A stretch of DNA of 64,000 nucleotides from Sanguibacter hominis ATCC BAA-789 (lineage in GTDB: Bacteria; Actinomycetota; Actinomycetes; Actinomycetales; Cellulomonadaceae). The notes beneath the pieces are model-generated. The model did no database searches, was not told where the DNA came from, and saw nothing but the letters and a program-made list of their open reading frames with translations. Positions 18,030 through 27,613 of this stretch are shown here, one piece after another. The position numbers and the translations under genes were made by a program. Positions within the stretch are counted from its first letter, which is position 1, and each line of letters begins with the position of its first letter. Location: contig NZ_JAAXOW010000001.1 of the NCBI RefSeq assembly GCF_012396185.1, positions 992,001 to 1,056,000 of the forward strand, given 5' to 3'.

Positions 18030-18296
18030 ATGCCCAGGTCGCGCAACCGGTCGCTCAAGGACCCGGAGATGTACGAGGCCCTCCGCGAGGATGGCGCCTC
18101 GAAGGAGAAGGCGGCGCGCATCTCCAACGCAGCGGCCGCCCGGGGCCGCTCCGCGGTCGGTCAGAGGGGCGGCGACGCGGAGAGCTACGAGGACCGCACG
18201 GTCCGCGAGCTGCGCGCTCGCGCCAAGGAGCTGGGCCTGAGCGGGTACTCGTCGCTGCGCAAGGCTGAGCTCGTCGACCTGCTGCGCCACCACTGA
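18030..18296 (+). CDS. small Rho N-terminal/SAP-like domain protein (DUF7218-type)
   Basis: 88 residues, highly charged. The N-terminal half ([31 protein letters not shown], quoted in part) is a conserved actinobacterial module of unknown role. The C-terminal 40 residues ([20 protein letters not shown], ending ELVDLLRHH) form a Rho_N/SAP-like helix-extended-helix motif that usually binds nucleic acid. It lies 6 bp after the DJ-1 gene and 5 bp before topoisomerase IB, implying co-expression with DNA-handling or stress functions. Confidence 0.8.
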   Translation: MPRSRNRSLKDPEMYEALREDGASKEKAARISNAAAARGRSAVGQRGGDAESYEDRTVRELRARAKELGLSGYSSLRKAELVDLLRHH

Positions 18297-18301
18297 CGGC
18301 C

Positions 18302-19282
18302 GTGCCCCGCGTCCGTGGCCTCGTCCGGGCCCGCACCTCCGGACCCGGGTGGACCCGCCGCCGCGCGGGGCGCGGCTTCGTCTATCTCGACGAGGACGGC
18401 GCGCGCATCGAGGACCCGGAGGTGGTCGAGCGCCTCAAGGCGCTCGTGCTGCCGCCTGCGTGGCGCGACGTCTGGTTCGCGCCCGACCCGCGGTCCCACA
18501 TCCTCGCGACGGGGGTCGACGACGCGGGGCGACGTCAGTACGTCTACCACCCGAGGTGGGTCGAGGCGCACGACCGCGCGAAGCACGCGCGGACGCTCGA
18601 GCTCGCAGAGAGGCTGCCGCAGGTGCGCCGCCGCGTGACGCGTGACCTGCGGCGCGAGCCGGGGAGCCTCGAGCGCGCCCTCGCGGTCGCGGTGCGGCTC
18701 GTCGACTCGACCCACCTGCGCGTCGGGAGCGAGCGGCACACGGCTGCGACCGGGAACCGTGGGCTCACGACGCTGCTGTGTCAGCACGTGCGTGTCGAGG
18801 AGGGCGTCGTGACGCTCGAGTTCCGAGGCAAGAGCGGTCAGGTGTGGCACACCCGGACGGTCGACGAGGACCTGGCCGGCGCGGTCGCGTCTCTCCTCGA
18901 GCGGCGGTCGCCGCGAGCGCGCCTGCTCGCTCGTCGTGAGGGCCGGTCGTGGCGGCCCGTCCGTGCGTCGGACGTGAACCGGTACATCCAGGAGATCAGC
19001 GGGACGGCGTGCACGGCGAAAGACTTCCGGACGCTGCACGGCTCGATCATCGCGGCGCGCGAGCTCGCGCGGATCGGGTGGTCGCCGGACGAGCGGGAGC
19101 GGACGCGAACCGTCCGTGCTGCGGTGGTGCGCACGTCGGAGCTGCTGGGGAACACGCCCGCGGTCGCGAAGAGCAGCTATATCGACCCGGCGATCCTCGA
19201 CCGCTTCCACGCGAACGAGCTGATCGACCTGCATCGCGGGGACGCGAACGCCTACCTCGCGCTCATGCGCGGAGGTGACTGA
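18302..19282 (+). CDS. DNA topoisomerase IB
   Basis: 326-residue poxvirus/bacterial type IB topoisomerase that relaxes supercoils through a 3'-phosphotyrosyl intermediate. The N-terminal domain has RRRAGRGFVYLDEDG and LPPAWRDVWFAPDP. The catalytic domain shows RVGSERHTAATGNRGLTTL, then KDFRTLHGS, and the nucleophile Tyr293 in SSYIDPAIL. Length is normal for bacterial TopIB. GTG 18302 is 5 bp after the previous stop. It is the third gene of the DJ-1 operon; TopIB is not essential in bacteria and often occurs in stress gene sets. Confidence 0.93.
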   Translation: MPRVRGLVRARTSGPGWTRRRAGRGFVYLDEDGARIEDPEVVERLKALVLPPAWRDVWFAPDPRSHILATGVDDAGRRQYVYHPRWVEAHDRAKHARTLELAERLPQVRRRVTRDLRREPGSLERALAVAVRLVDSTHLRVGSERHTAATGNRGLTTLLCQHVRVEEGVVTLEFRGKSGQVWHTRTVDEDLAGAVASLLERRSPRARLLARREGRSWRPVRASDVNRYIQEISGTACTAKDFRTLHGSIIAARELARIGWSPDERERTRTVRAAVVRTSELLGNTPAVAKSSYIDPAILDRFHANELIDLHRGDANAYLALMRGGD

Positions 19283-19303
19283 GACCACCACGAGAGGCGG
19301 GAG

Positions 19304-19386
19304 CGTCAGGAACCCGTCAGGAGTGGACCCCACCCCGTCAAGAACACGTCAACACCCCGTGCCGGAACGCGGGGGAGGACTAGACC
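19304..19386 (+). promoter_or_regulatory. candidate KdpE-binding direct repeats and kdp promoter
   Basis: Four CGTCA(A/G) elements begin at 19304, 19315, 19336 and 19347. Members of each pair are 11 bp apart and the pairs are 32 bp apart, so all lie on nearly the same helix face. This is the direct-repeat pattern expected for an OmpR-class response regulator such as KdpE. TAGACC at 19381-19386 is a possible -10. The region directly precedes the kdp operon. Assignment to KdpE is inference. Confidence 0.65.
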
Positions 19387-19465
19387 AGAGCCGTGCGCCG
19401 CTGTGCACCGACCGCGCCGAGCAGTGTCAGGCGTCGTCGTACCGACTCTCGAAGGCGTGGCTCTC

Positions 19466-19615
19466 ATGGCCGACATGGTCTACATCCTGCTCAGCGTCGC
19501 ATTCTTCGCGACCGTGGCGATCGTCGCGAGACGCGTCGATGCCTGGACGGCCCCGGGCGCCACCGTCACGCGGAACGCACCGAGCCGCGCCGCAGACAAG
19601 GCCGACCTCCGATGA
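19466..19615 (+). CDS. small single-helix membrane protein ahead of kdpF
   Basis: 49 residues: MADMVYILLSVAFFATVAIV is one membrane helix, followed by a basic, polar tail. The stop overlaps the kdpF ATG (ATGA), so translation is probably coupled. A CGAAGG ribosome site lies 10 bp before ATG 19466; GTG 19457 is an alternative start. The protein resembles short unnamed ORFs seen before kdpF in some actinobacteria; no function is known. A role as an extra small subunit or leader peptide of the pump is a guess. Confidence 0.7.
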   Translation: MADMVYILLSVAFFATVAIVARRVDAWTAPGATVTRNAPSRAADKADLR

Positions 19616-19704
19616 GGGCCGAGGACGCGGTCGGGCTCGTCGCCGCGATCATCCTGCTCGCGTATCTCTTCCGCGTGCTCCTGCGCGCGGGCCGAGGGCT
19701 CTGA
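19612..19704 (+). CDS. kdpF: KdpF, small subunit of the Kdp potassium ATPase
   Basis: 30-residue single-helix peptide (VGLVAAIILLAYLFRVLLRA core), matching the size and pattern of KdpF, which stabilises the KdpFABC complex. The start overlaps the preceding small ORF by 4 nt, and the stop is 3 bp before kdpA. Position and hydrophobic pattern make the call firm despite the short length. Confidence 0.85.
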   Translation: MRAEDAVGLVAAIILLAYLFRVLLRAGRGL

Positions 19705-19707
19705 GAC

Positions 19708-21372
19708 ATGAGCAGCACCTGGCCAGCCCTCGCCCAGACCGCCGTGCTCGTGGTCGTCCTCGCAGCCGTGCACGTCCCGCTGGGCGACTACCTCGCGCGC
19801 GTCTACACCTCGCCACGACACCTACGTGTCGAGCGGGCCGTCTACCGCGTCATGCGGGTCGACGCCGACGCCGATCAGCGCTGGACCGCCTACCTGCTGT
19901 CACTGCTCGGGTTCTCCCTGGCCTCGGTTCTGCTGCTGTTCGGCCTGGCACGGCTCCAGGGAGTGCTGCCGATGAGCCTGGGAACGCAAGGATTCGATCC
20001 AGCGGGGGCGTGGAACACAGCAGTCTCGTTCGCGACCAACACCAACTGGCAGTGGTACGCAGGCGAGGCCGCGGCCGGCCACCTGCTCCAGATGGCCGGG
20101 CTCACCGTGCAGAACTTCGTGTCGGCAGGGGTCGGCATCGCGGTCGCGGTGGCCCTCATCCGCGGTCTCCGGCGCTCAGGGACGGACGGACGTGTCGGGA
20201 ACTTCTGGTCCGACCTCACCCGGACGTGCGTCAGGGTGCTCCTCCCGCTGGCGTTCGTCGGCGCCGTCGCGCTGGTCGCGACGGGCGTGATCCAGAGCTT
20301 CGACCCGCACACGGCGACGCAGACGCTGACGGGCGGCTCGCAGCTCCTCCTGGGCGGCCCGGTTGCCTCCCAGGAGGCGATCAAGCTGCTCGGCACGAAC
20401 GGTGGCGGCTTCTTCAACGCCAACTCGGCGCACCCTCTGGAGAACCCGACCCCTGTGAGCAACCTTCTCGAGGTCCTCCTGCTCCTGATCATCCCTTTCT
20501 CGCTCCCTCGGACATTCGGGGTGATGGTCGGCGACCGCCGCCAGGGTGTCGCCATCGTCTCCGTCATGGGGGCACTGTTCCTTGCTGGCACCGCACTGCT
20601 CACCTGGGCAGAGCTGGCCGGGCACGGACTCGTGCCACAGGCGGCAGGCGGGGCTCTCGAGGGCAAGGAGGTCAGGTTCGGTGCCGCTGGGTCCGCGCTG
20701 TTCGCGGCCGCCACGACGGGCACCTCGACCGGTGCCGTCAACTCCATGCACGACTCCCTCACGGCTCCTGGTGGAGGTGTCGCAGCCTTCGGCATGCTGC
20801 TCGGTGAGGTCTCCCCGGGCGGTGTCGGTTCAGGGCTCTACGGCATGCTGGTCCTCGCGATCGTCACAGTGTTCATCGCCGGGCTCATGGTCGGCCGGAC
20901 ACCCGAGTACCTGGGCAAGAAGATCGGCCGTCAGGAGATGGCGCTCGTCGCCCTGTACATCCTGACGGTCCCCATGCTCGTGCTCGTCGGAACAGGCCTC
21001 GCTGTGGCGTTGCCGGCGGGGCAGGCAGGCATCCAGGAGAGCGGGCCGCACGGCCTCACCGAAGTGCTGTACGCCGTCGCCTCCGCAAGCAACAACAACG
21101 GTTCGGCGTTCGCGGGGCTCACCGCCAGCACGCCCTTCTACAACACGCTCCTGGGCATGTGCATGCTCGCGGGCCGGTTCATTCCGGTCGCGCTCGTCCT
21201 GGCACTTGCCGGGCGCCTCTCCTCGCAGCGCTCGGTCCCTGCGACCTCCGGCACGCTGCCCACCCACGAGCCGCTCTTCGCCAGCATGTTGGCCGGCGTG
21301 GCACTCATCGTGGTCGGTCTCACATTCATCCCTGTCCTGTCCCTAGGTCCCGTCGTGGAGTCGCTGTCATGA
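19708..21372 (+). CDS. kdpA: potassium-transporting ATPase subunit KdpA
   Basis: 554-residue membrane subunit, a K+-channel-like protein with four selectivity-filter repeats: [39 protein letters not shown] and NNNGSAFAG. It carries K+ across the membrane in the KdpFABC complex. Length and motifs are normal. ATG 19708 is 3 bp after kdpF; the stop overlaps the kdpB start (ATGA). Confidence 0.98.
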   Translation: MSSTWPALAQTAVLVVVLAAVHVPLGDYLARVYTSPRHLRVERAVYRVMRVDADADQRWTAYLLSLLGFSLASVLLLFGLARLQGVLPMSLGTQGFDPAGAWNTAVSFATNTNWQWYAGEAAAGHLLQMAGLTVQNFVSAGVGIAVAVALIRGLRRSGTDGRVGNFWSDLTRTCVRVLLPLAFVGAVALVATGVIQSFDPHTATQTLTGGSQLLLGGPVASQEAIKLLGTNGGGFFNANSAHPLENPTPVSNLLEVLLLLIIPFSLPRTFGVMVGDRRQGVAIVSVMGALFLAGTALLTWAELAGHGLVPQAAGGALEGKEVRFGAAGSALFAAATTGTSTGAVNSMHDSLTAPGGGVAAFGMLLGEVSPGGVGSGLYGMLVLAIVTVFIAGLMVGRTPEYLGKKIGRQEMALVALYILTVPMLVLVGTGLAVALPAGQAGIQESGPHGLTEVLYAVASASNNNGSAFAGLTASTPFYNTLLGMCMLAGRFIPVALVLALAGRLSSQRSVPATSGTLPTHEPLFASMLAGVALIVVGLTFIPVLSLGPVVESLS

Positions 21373-23561
21373 GTGCACCGGTACTGACCCGGCTCGGTGG
21401 TTCCACCGCCGCCGAGGTCCCACCCGAAACCCACCGTCCGGTGTTGACCGGGGCGCAGGTGCGCGCCGCGCTCCCCGGAGCGCTCCGCAAGCTCGACCCG
21501 CGGCAGCTCGCTGAGTCCCCGGTCATCCTCGTCGTCGAGATCGGGGCTGCTGCCTCGACAGTCCTCGCCGCCGTCAGCCCGACAGCGTTCGCGGTGGCCA
21601 TCGTCGTGTGGCTCTGGGCGACCGTCCTGTTCGCCACGCTCGCGGAGTCGGTCGCGGAGAGCCGGGGCAAGGCGCAGGCCTCGAGTCTTCGGGCAACCCA
21701 GAAGCAGACGACGGCGCGGCGGATCTCCGAGCCGCTCGAGCGTTCTCGGCAGGACGGGCCGCTGATCCTCCGTCCCACCGACGAGGTGCCGTCGGCGACG
21801 CTCCGCGTCGGGGACGTCGTCATCGTGCGTGCCGGCGAGATCATCCCTGGGGACGGCGATGTCATCGAAGGTGCGGCCGCCGTCGACGAGTCCGCCATCA
21901 CGGGCGAGTCCGCGCCGGTCGTCCGGGAGTCCGGAGGGGACCGTTCAGCAGTCACGGGTGGCACCGTCGTGCTCTCGGACACCATCGCCGTCCGGATCTC
22001 AGCGGCGGCAGGCTCGACGTTCGTCGACAGGATGATCGCGCTCGTCGAAGGTTCCGACCGCCAGCGCACACCCAACGAGATCGCCCTCAACATCCTGCTC
22101 ACCTCGCTCACGATCATCTTCCTGCTCGCGGTCGTGACCCTCCAGCCGTTCGCGGTGTACTCGGGTGCACGCCTGCCGCTCCTCGTGCTCATCGCCCTCC
22201 TCGTGTGTCTCGTCCCGACGACGATCGGGGCTCTGCTGTCGGCGATCGGTATCGCCGGGATGGACCGGCTCGTGCAGCGCAACGTCCTGGCCATGTCCGG
22301 TCGCGCCGTCGAGGCAGCTGGAGACGTCGATGTGCTCCTCCTCGACAAGACGGGGACCATCACCTACGGCAACCGTCAGGCGAAGGCCTTGCTGCCAGCG
22401 CCGGGCGTCTCCATCGAGGAGCTCGCAGCGTCAGCGCGCCTGGCGTCCCTCGCGGACGAGACCCCCGAGGGGCGCAGCGTCGTCGACCTGGTCGACGACG
22501 GCTGGGCGGAAGAACCGCCCGAAGGACCGACCGGGGGGCCGGTCGAGCGGCCGTCCACCCGGACGGGCCGCTTGCCCGCGGGCGCCGTGCTCGTCCCGTT
22601 CACCGCGACCACCCGCATGAGCGGCGTCGACCTCCCCCCGAACGACGAGGGCGCGGATCCCGCCGTGAGCATCCGCAAGGGGGCCGCGAGCGCGGTAGGT
22701 GCGTGGGTGCGCTCGACCGGCGGGAGCACGCCCGAGCAGGTGCAGGCGCTCGTCGACGAGGTCAGCACCACGGGCGGCACCCCGCTCGTGGTGGCAGTGC
22801 AGAGGGGCGTTTCTCCGGCACGTGCCCTCGGCGTGGTCCACCTCAAGGACGTCGTCAAGGACGGCCTCAGGGCGCGCTTCGACGAGCTGCGTGCGATGGG
22901 CATCCGCACGGTCATGGTCACCGGCGACAACGCGATCACCGCCAAGGCGATCGGTGCCGAGGCTGGCGTCGACGAGGTGCTCGCCGAAGCGACCCCCGAG
23001 GACAAGCTCTCCCTCATCCGCCGGGAGCAGGCGGCTGGTCACCTTGTCGCGATGGCTGGGGACGGTACCAACGACGCCCCAGCCCTCGCGCAGGCGGACG
23101 TCGGCGTCGCGATGAACACCGGCACGACCGCCGCCAAGGAGGCGGGCAACATGGTCGACCTCGACTCGGACCCCACCAAGCTCATCGAGATCGTGCGGAT
23201 CGGCAAGCAGCTGCTCATCACACGCGGCGCACTGACGACGTTCTCGATCGCCAACGATGTGGCGAAGTACTTCGCCATCTTGCCCGCGATGTTCGTGGCC
23301 GTGTTCCCCCAGCTCGGTGCTCTCGACATCATGCGGCTGTCCAGCCCCGAGTCGGCGATCTTGTCAGCCGTCGTGTTCAACGCCCTCATCATCGTCGCCC
23401 TGATCCCGCTCTCGCTGCAGGGAACGGCATACCGGCCCGCCCCCGCCTCGTCGATGCTCCGACGCAACCTCCTCGTCTACGGGCTCGGCGGGCTCATCGC
23501 CCCGTTCGTGGGCATCAAGATCCTCGACCTCCTGATCTCCCTCCTCCCCTGGATCGGCTGA
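21369..23561 (+). CDS. kdpB: potassium-transporting ATPase ATP-binding subunit KdpB
   Basis: 730-residue P-type ATPase. Motifs seen: AITGESAPV (actuator), [13 protein letters not shown] with the phosphorylated Asp, [13 protein letters not shown], and [20 protein letters not shown] 21369 overlaps the kdpA stop. Residues about 375-400 contain a Pro/Gly-rich insert ([15 protein letters not shown]) in the nucleotide-binding domain, longer than in Escherichia coli KdpB. It energises K+ uptake by KdpA. Confidence 0.98.
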   Translation: MSAPVLTRLGGSTAAEVPPETHRPVLTGAQVRAALPGALRKLDPRQLAESPVILVVEIGAAASTVLAAVSPTAFAVAIVVWLWATVLFATLAESVAESRGKAQASSLRATQKQTTARRISEPLERSRQDGPLILRPTDEVPSATLRVGDVVIVRAGEIIPGDGDVIEGAAAVDESAITGESAPVVRESGGDRSAVTGGTVVLSDTIAVRISAAAGSTFVDRMIALVEGSDRQRTPNEIALNILLTSLTIIFLLAVVTLQPFAVYSGARLPLLVLIALLVCLVPTTIGALLSAIGIAGMDRLVQRNVLAMSGRAVEAAGDVDVLLLDKTGTITYGNRQAKALLPAPGVSIEELAASARLASLADETPEGRSVVDLVDDGWAEEPPEGPTGGPVERPSTRTGRLPAGAVLVPFTATTRMSGVDLPPNDEGADPAVSIRKGAASAVGAWVRSTGGSTPEQVQALVDEVSTTGGTPLVVAVQRGVSPARALGVVHLKDVVKDGLRARFDELRAMGIRTVMVTGDNAITAKAIGAEAGVDEVLAEATPEDKLSLIRREQAAGHLVAMAGDGTNDAPALAQADVGVAMNTGTTAAKEAGNMVDLDSDPTKLIEIVRIGKQLLITRGALTTFSIANDVAKYFAILPAMFVAVFPQLGALDIMRLSSPESAILSAVVFNALIIVALIPLSLQGTAYRPAPASSMLRRNLLVYGLGGLIAPFVGIKILDLLISLLPWIG

Positions 23562-23562
23562 C

Positions 23563-24231
23563 ATGGTTCACGACAAGGGCTCCGGCCCGCACCCCTCCGC
23601 CTCGCGCAGCCGCGGCCTGCGGCGCAGCATCGTCGCGTTCGCCCGGCAGAGCCTCGCCGGTCTGCGCGCGCTCGTCGTGCTCACCGTCGCGCTCGGCGCC
23701 CTCTACCCGCTCGCGGTGGTCGCCGTCGGGCAGCTCGCGTTCCCGTGGCAGGCGAACGGATCGCTCGTCACGGCGCAGGGCGAGCGCACGACGACACGCA
23801 CGGAAGCCGTCGGCTCGCTCCTGATCGCCCAGGCGTCCGACGGCGCCGAGTGGTTCCACCCGCGCCCCTCGGCTGCTGGCGACGGCTACGACACCCTCGC
23901 CTCAGGCGGGTCGAACCTCGGCCCGCTCAACCGTGAGCTGCTCGCGACGGTGCAGGACAGACGGCGCGCCGTGGTGGAGGCTGATGGCGCCGCTCCGGGG
24001 GACGTGCCGGCCGACGCGCTGACCGCCTCGGGATCGGGGCTGGACCCGCACGTCTCGCCCGCCTACGCCCTGCAGCAGGTGTCCCGGGTGGCGGCGGCTC
24101 GCGGACTGCCGGTTGCTTCGGTGCGGGCGCTCGTCGTCGACCGCACGACCGGCCGCGACCTCGGCATCCTCGGCGAACCTCGCGTCAACGTGCTCGAGCT
24201 GAACCTCGCGCTGGGCATGATGTCCTCATGA
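23563..24231 (+). CDS. kdpC: potassium-transporting ATPase subunit KdpC
   Basis: 222-residue subunit with one N-terminal membrane helix (ALVVLTVALGALYPLAVVAV) and the conserved external domain: YDTLASGGSNLGP, SGSGLDPHVSPAYALQQVSRVA and LGEPRVNVLELNLAL. KdpC raises ATP affinity of the complex. ATG 23563 lies 1 bp after the kdpB stop. The N-terminal basic stretch is slightly longer than usual. Confidence 0.97.
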   Translation: MVHDKGSGPHPSASRSRGLRRSIVAFARQSLAGLRALVVLTVALGALYPLAVVAVGQLAFPWQANGSLVTAQGERTTTRTEAVGSLLIAQASDGAEWFHPRPSAAGDGYDTLASGGSNLGPLNRELLATVQDRRRAVVEADGAAPGDVPADALTASGSGLDPHVSPAYALQQVSRVAAARGLPVASVRALVVDRTTGRDLGILGEPRVNVLELNLALGMMSS

Positions 24232-24240
24232 GAGGTGCGC

Positions 24241-26787
24241 ATGCCTGACGTTCGCCGGCCCGGGCGGCTCACTGTCTACCTGGGTGCGGCCCCCGGCGTC
24301 GGCAAGACCTTCGCGATGCTCGACGAGGCGCAGCGGCGGCGCGACCGTGGCACAGATGTCGTCGTCGGTCTCGTCGAGACGCACGGGCGCGCCGCTACCG
24401 CTGCCCAGATCGGCGACCTCGAGGTGATCCCCCGCACCGTCGTGAACCACCGCGGCACGGAGCTGGGCGAGCTCGATGTCGACGCCGTCCTGCGGCGCGC
24501 ACCCGAGGTCGTTCTCATCGACGAGCTCGCGCACACCAACCCGCCAGGGGCACGAAACTCACGTCGGTGGCAGGACGTGCAGGAGGTGCTCGACGCCGGG
24601 ATCGACGTCGTCACCACCGTCAACATCCAGCACCTCGAGTCTCTCGGGGACGCCGTCGAGGCGATCACGGGTGTGCGTCAGCGTGAGACGGTGCCGGACC
24701 ACATCGTCCGCGCCGCGGACCAGGTACAGCTGGTCGACCTCTCCCCCGACGCGTTGCGCAGACGGCTCGCGCACGGGAACGTCTATCGGGCGGAGCAGAT
24801 CGACGCGTCGCTGTCGTCTTACTTCCGCGTCGGCAACCTCACGGCGTTGCGGGAGGTCGCCCTCCTGTGGCTCGCGGACAGCGTCGACGACGCGCTCACC
24901 AGGTACCGCTCGGACCACGACATCGAGGGGACGTGGCCAGCGCGCGAGCGCATCGTCGTCGCTGTCACAGGGGGCCCCGAGACCACCACGCTCCTGCGGC
25001 GCGGCGCGCGCATCGCGCAGCGGGTCGCAGGCTCAGAGCTCATCGCGGTCCACGTCCTGGCGACGGATGGGCTCCCGTCCGCGCCCTCTGCCGCGATCGC
25101 TGCCGACCGCGAGCTCGTCGAGGCGCTCGGCGGCACGTTCCACACGGTCGTCGGGGAGGATGTCCCCACAGCGGTCGTCGACTTCGCCCGCGGGGTGAAC
25201 GCCACGATGATCGTCGTGGGGGTCTCCCGCAGCTCTCGCCTCCGCGAGGCGGTCCTAGGCTCCTCCAGCGCGCAGATGGCGCACCTCGCAGGGAGCATCG
25301 ATGTCCACCTCGTGACGCACGAGCGGGCTCGGACGCAGCTCACCTTCCGTCGGACAGGCTCGTCTCTCTCGCTGGCTCGGCAGGCCACGGGATGGCTGCT
25401 CGCCGCCATCCTGCCCGCCGTGCTCACGCTGGGGATCGCCCTGGTGCAGGCCGACGCGCCGCTGACGAGCGAGCTCATGCTCTTCCTCGCTGCGACGGTC
25501 GCGGTCGCGCTGGTCGGTGGCCTTTGGCCCGCTGTCGCCGCCGCGGTGGTGTCCTTCGTCTCCGTCAACTGGTTCTTCACGCCGCCGACGGGGATGCTCA
25601 CCGTGTCGAGTCCTGAGAACGCGCTCGCTCTTCTCGTGTTCGTCCTCGTCGCTGTGTCGGTCGCGTCCGTGGTCGACCTGGCGGCCCGCCGCAGCGCACA
25701 GGCCTACCGGGCGCGCGCCGAGGCTGCGACGCTCGCCGCGCTCTCCCGTTCGGTTCTCTCTGGGGACGACACGGCGGAAGCCGTCGTCGAGCGGCTCGCG
25801 GAAACGTTCGCCGTGTCGGAGGTCCGGCTCGAGACCCGCTCCGACCCCCGGGCAGGCTGGGTCACGGTCGCGCACGCCGAGCGTTCTGGCCAGCGCCACG
25901 AAGACGACCCGGTGCGGACGGAGGTGCGTATCGACGACGACCGACGGCTCGTCGTGCTAGGCCGGGTGCTGCCTGCCAGCGACCGGCAGGTGCTCGAGGC
26001 CTTCGCTGCCCAGGCAGGGATCGTGCTCGAGTATCGTCGGCTGCGCGAGCAGGCCGCGCAGTCTGAGGCGCTGGCACAGGCGGATGCGACCCGCACCGCG
26101 CTCCTCGCGGCCGTGTCGCACGACCTTCGGACGCCGCTCTCCTCGATCCGCGCCTCTCTCGACGGACTCGTCGCCGACGGCCATGGCGCGGCAGCCGACG
26201 TCGGGCTGAGCGCCGCGGACGAGCACGTGCTGCTCGAGACGATCTCCGACTCGACGACTCGCCTGGAGCGCCTCATCGCGAACCTGCTCGACCTGTCGCG
26301 GCTGCAGACGGGGAGCGTGCGTCCGCTCCTGCTGCCACGTTCCGTCGATGAGATCGTGCCTCTCGCCGTCGAGCCGTTCACCGCGGACGAGGTTCGCCTG
26401 GACGTGCCGGACAACCTGCCGCTCGTGCTCACGGACGCCGGCCTGCTCGAGCGTGCTGTCGCCAACGTGACGGCGAACGCCGTGCGGTTCTCACCGCCCG
26501 GCATCCCCGTGCTGGTGACGGCCTCCGCGCGTCCCAGAGAAGTCGAGATCCGGATAGTCGATCGAGGCCCGGGCCTCGACGACCCGCACAAGGCGCTGAT
26601 GTTCGAGCCGTTCCAACGGCTCGGCGACACCTCGTCGGACGGGTTGGGCCTAGGGCTTGCGGTAGCGCGTGGGTTCGTCGAGGCGGTCGGTGCGACGCTC
26701 TCTGTCGAGGACACTCCCCGAGGAGGACTCACGATGGTCCTGACGGTTCCCATCGCGGTTGGCCGGGTCCAGGAGGAGGAGCTGTGA
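24241..26787 (+). CDS. kdpD: KdpD sensor histidine kinase
   Basis: 848 residues. Order: KdpD domain with Walker A GAAPGVGKTFAML and the family motif LIDELAHTNPPGARN; a USP-like domain (about 235-360); four membrane helices of DUF4118 (about 380-480); a GAF-like region; HisKA with the phospho-accepting His627 in VSHDLRTPLSSI; and HATPase with DRGPGLDD and GLGLGLAVARG. It senses potassium or turgor status and phosphorylates KdpE. ATG 24241 was chosen because GAGAGG ends 5 bp upstream; GTG 24235 lies inside that site. The 3' end overlaps kdpE by 4 nt. Confidence 0.97.
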   Translation: MPDVRRPGRLTVYLGAAPGVGKTFAMLDEAQRRRDRGTDVVVGLVETHGRAATAAQIGDLEVIPRTVVNHRGTELGELDVDAVLRRAPEVVLIDELAHTNPPGARNSRRWQDVQEVLDAGIDVVTTVNIQHLESLGDAVEAITGVRQRETVPDHIVRAADQVQLVDLSPDALRRRLAHGNVYRAEQIDASLSSYFRVGNLTALREVALLWLADSVDDALTRYRSDHDIEGTWPARERIVVAVTGGPETTTLLRRGARIAQRVAGSELIAVHVLATDGLPSAPSAAIAADRELVEALGGTFHTVVGEDVPTAVVDFARGVNATMIVVGVSRSSRLREAVLGSSSAQMAHLAGSIDVHLVTHERARTQLTFRRTGSSLSLARQATGWLLAAILPAVLTLGIALVQADAPLTSELMLFLAATVAVALVGGLWPAVAAAVVSFVSVNWFFTPPTGMLTVSSPENALALLVFVLVAVSVASVVDLAARRSAQAYRARAEAATLAALSRSVLSGDDTAEAVVERLAETFAVSEVRLETRSDPRAGWVTVAHAERSGQRHEDDPVRTEVRIDDDRRLVVLGRVLPASDRQVLEAFAAQAGIVLEYRRLREQAAQSEALAQADATRTALLAAVSHDLRTPLSSIRASLDGLVADGHGAAADVGLSAADEHVLLETISDSTTRLERLIANLLDLSRLQTGSVRPLLLPRSVDEIVPLAVEPFTADEVRLDVPDNLPLVLTDAGLLERAVANVTANAVRFSPPGIPVLVTASARPREVEIRIVDRGPGLDDPHKALMFEPFQRLGDTSSDGLGLGLAVARGFVEAVGATLSVEDTPRGGLTMVLTVPIAVGRVQEEEL

Positions 26788-27506
26788 CGCGCGACAGTCC
26801 AACCGGTGGCGGCGCGCCGCCGGGAACGTCGGTCCTCGTCGCCGACGACGACGCAGGTCTTGTTCGTGCGCTAGCGATCAACTTGCGTGTGCACGGATGG
26901 AGCGTGGCGACGGCGTCGACCGGCGCCGATGCGCTCGAGCTTGCGGCACGCTCCCACCCCGACGTCGTGCTGCTGGACCTGGGGCTGCCGGACATGAGCG
27001 GCCTGGAGGTCATCGCAGGGCTGCGCGGGTGGAGCGAGGTGCCGATCGTCGTGCTGTCGGCGAGGCACCTGGGTGACGACAAGGTGGATGCGCTCGATGC
27101 GGGTGCGGACGACTACGTGACCAAGCCGTTCGCGATGAACGAGCTGCTCGCGCGTCTCCGGGCAGCGGTGCGGCGCGGCGCGCCGGCTGGCGTGTCGGGA
27201 CAGGACCCGGTGGTCGTTGCCGGTGACCTGCGGATCGACCTGGCGCGTCGCCAGGTACGCCGCGGCGGTGCGGAGGTGCGTCTCAGCCCGACGGAGTGGT
27301 CGGTCCTGGAGGTGCTGGTGCGCAACCGCGGCCGGATGGTCGGGCGGGTGCAGCTGCTGCACGAGGTGTGGGGGCCTGCCTACTCGGCCGAGACGAACTA
27401 TCTGCGGGTGTACACGGCTCAGCTTCGTCGAAAGCTCGAGGATGACCCTTCTGCTCCACGGCACATCATCACGCAGCCGGGGATGGGGTATCTGTTCGAG
27501 GAGTGA
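26784..27506 (+). CDS. kdpE: KdpE response regulator
   Basis: 240-residue OmpR/PhoB-class regulator. The receiver has the acidic pair in VADDDAG, phospho-Asp65 in LLDLGLPDM, and Lys in DYVTKPF. A winged-helix domain follows (about 140-235) with SPTEWSVLEVLVRNRG and the wing NYLRVYTAQLRRKLE. GTG 26784 overlaps the kdpD stop, indicating translational coupling. The four CGTCA repeats upstream of the operon are its likely target. Confidence 0.97.
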   Translation: MTRDSPTGGGAPPGTSVLVADDDAGLVRALAINLRVHGWSVATASTGADALELAARSHPDVVLLDLGLPDMSGLEVIAGLRGWSEVPIVVLSARHLGDDKVDALDAGADDYVTKPFAMNELLARLRAAVRRGAPAGVSGQDPVVVAGDLRIDLARRQVRRGGAEVRLSPTEWSVLEVLVRNRGRMVGRVQLLHEVWGPAYSAETNYLRVYTAQLRRKLEDDPSAPRHIITQPGMGYLFEE

Positions 27507-27528
27507 GTGCGCCAACTCCACCTTTGCC

Positions 27529-27569
27529 TTGACCGCCGATCCGTCAGCGATATATCGTGAAGTATCGCT
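27529..27569 (+). promoter_or_regulatory. promoter overlapped by PadR-type palindrome
   Basis: TTGACC (27529-27534) is a good -35 box. AGCGATA-N10-TATCGCT (27546-27569) is an exact inverted repeat with a further inner palindrome CGATATATCG (27548-27557). A -10 (TATCGT, 27553-27558) falls inside it. PadR-family repressors commonly bind ATAT/CGAT-rich palindromes over their own promoters, so autoregulation of the following gene is likely. Confidence 0.8.
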
Positions 27570-27613
27570 GCGGCACGAGAGTCACGCCGCGCACGACAGA
27601 GAGGGGGAGCCCC

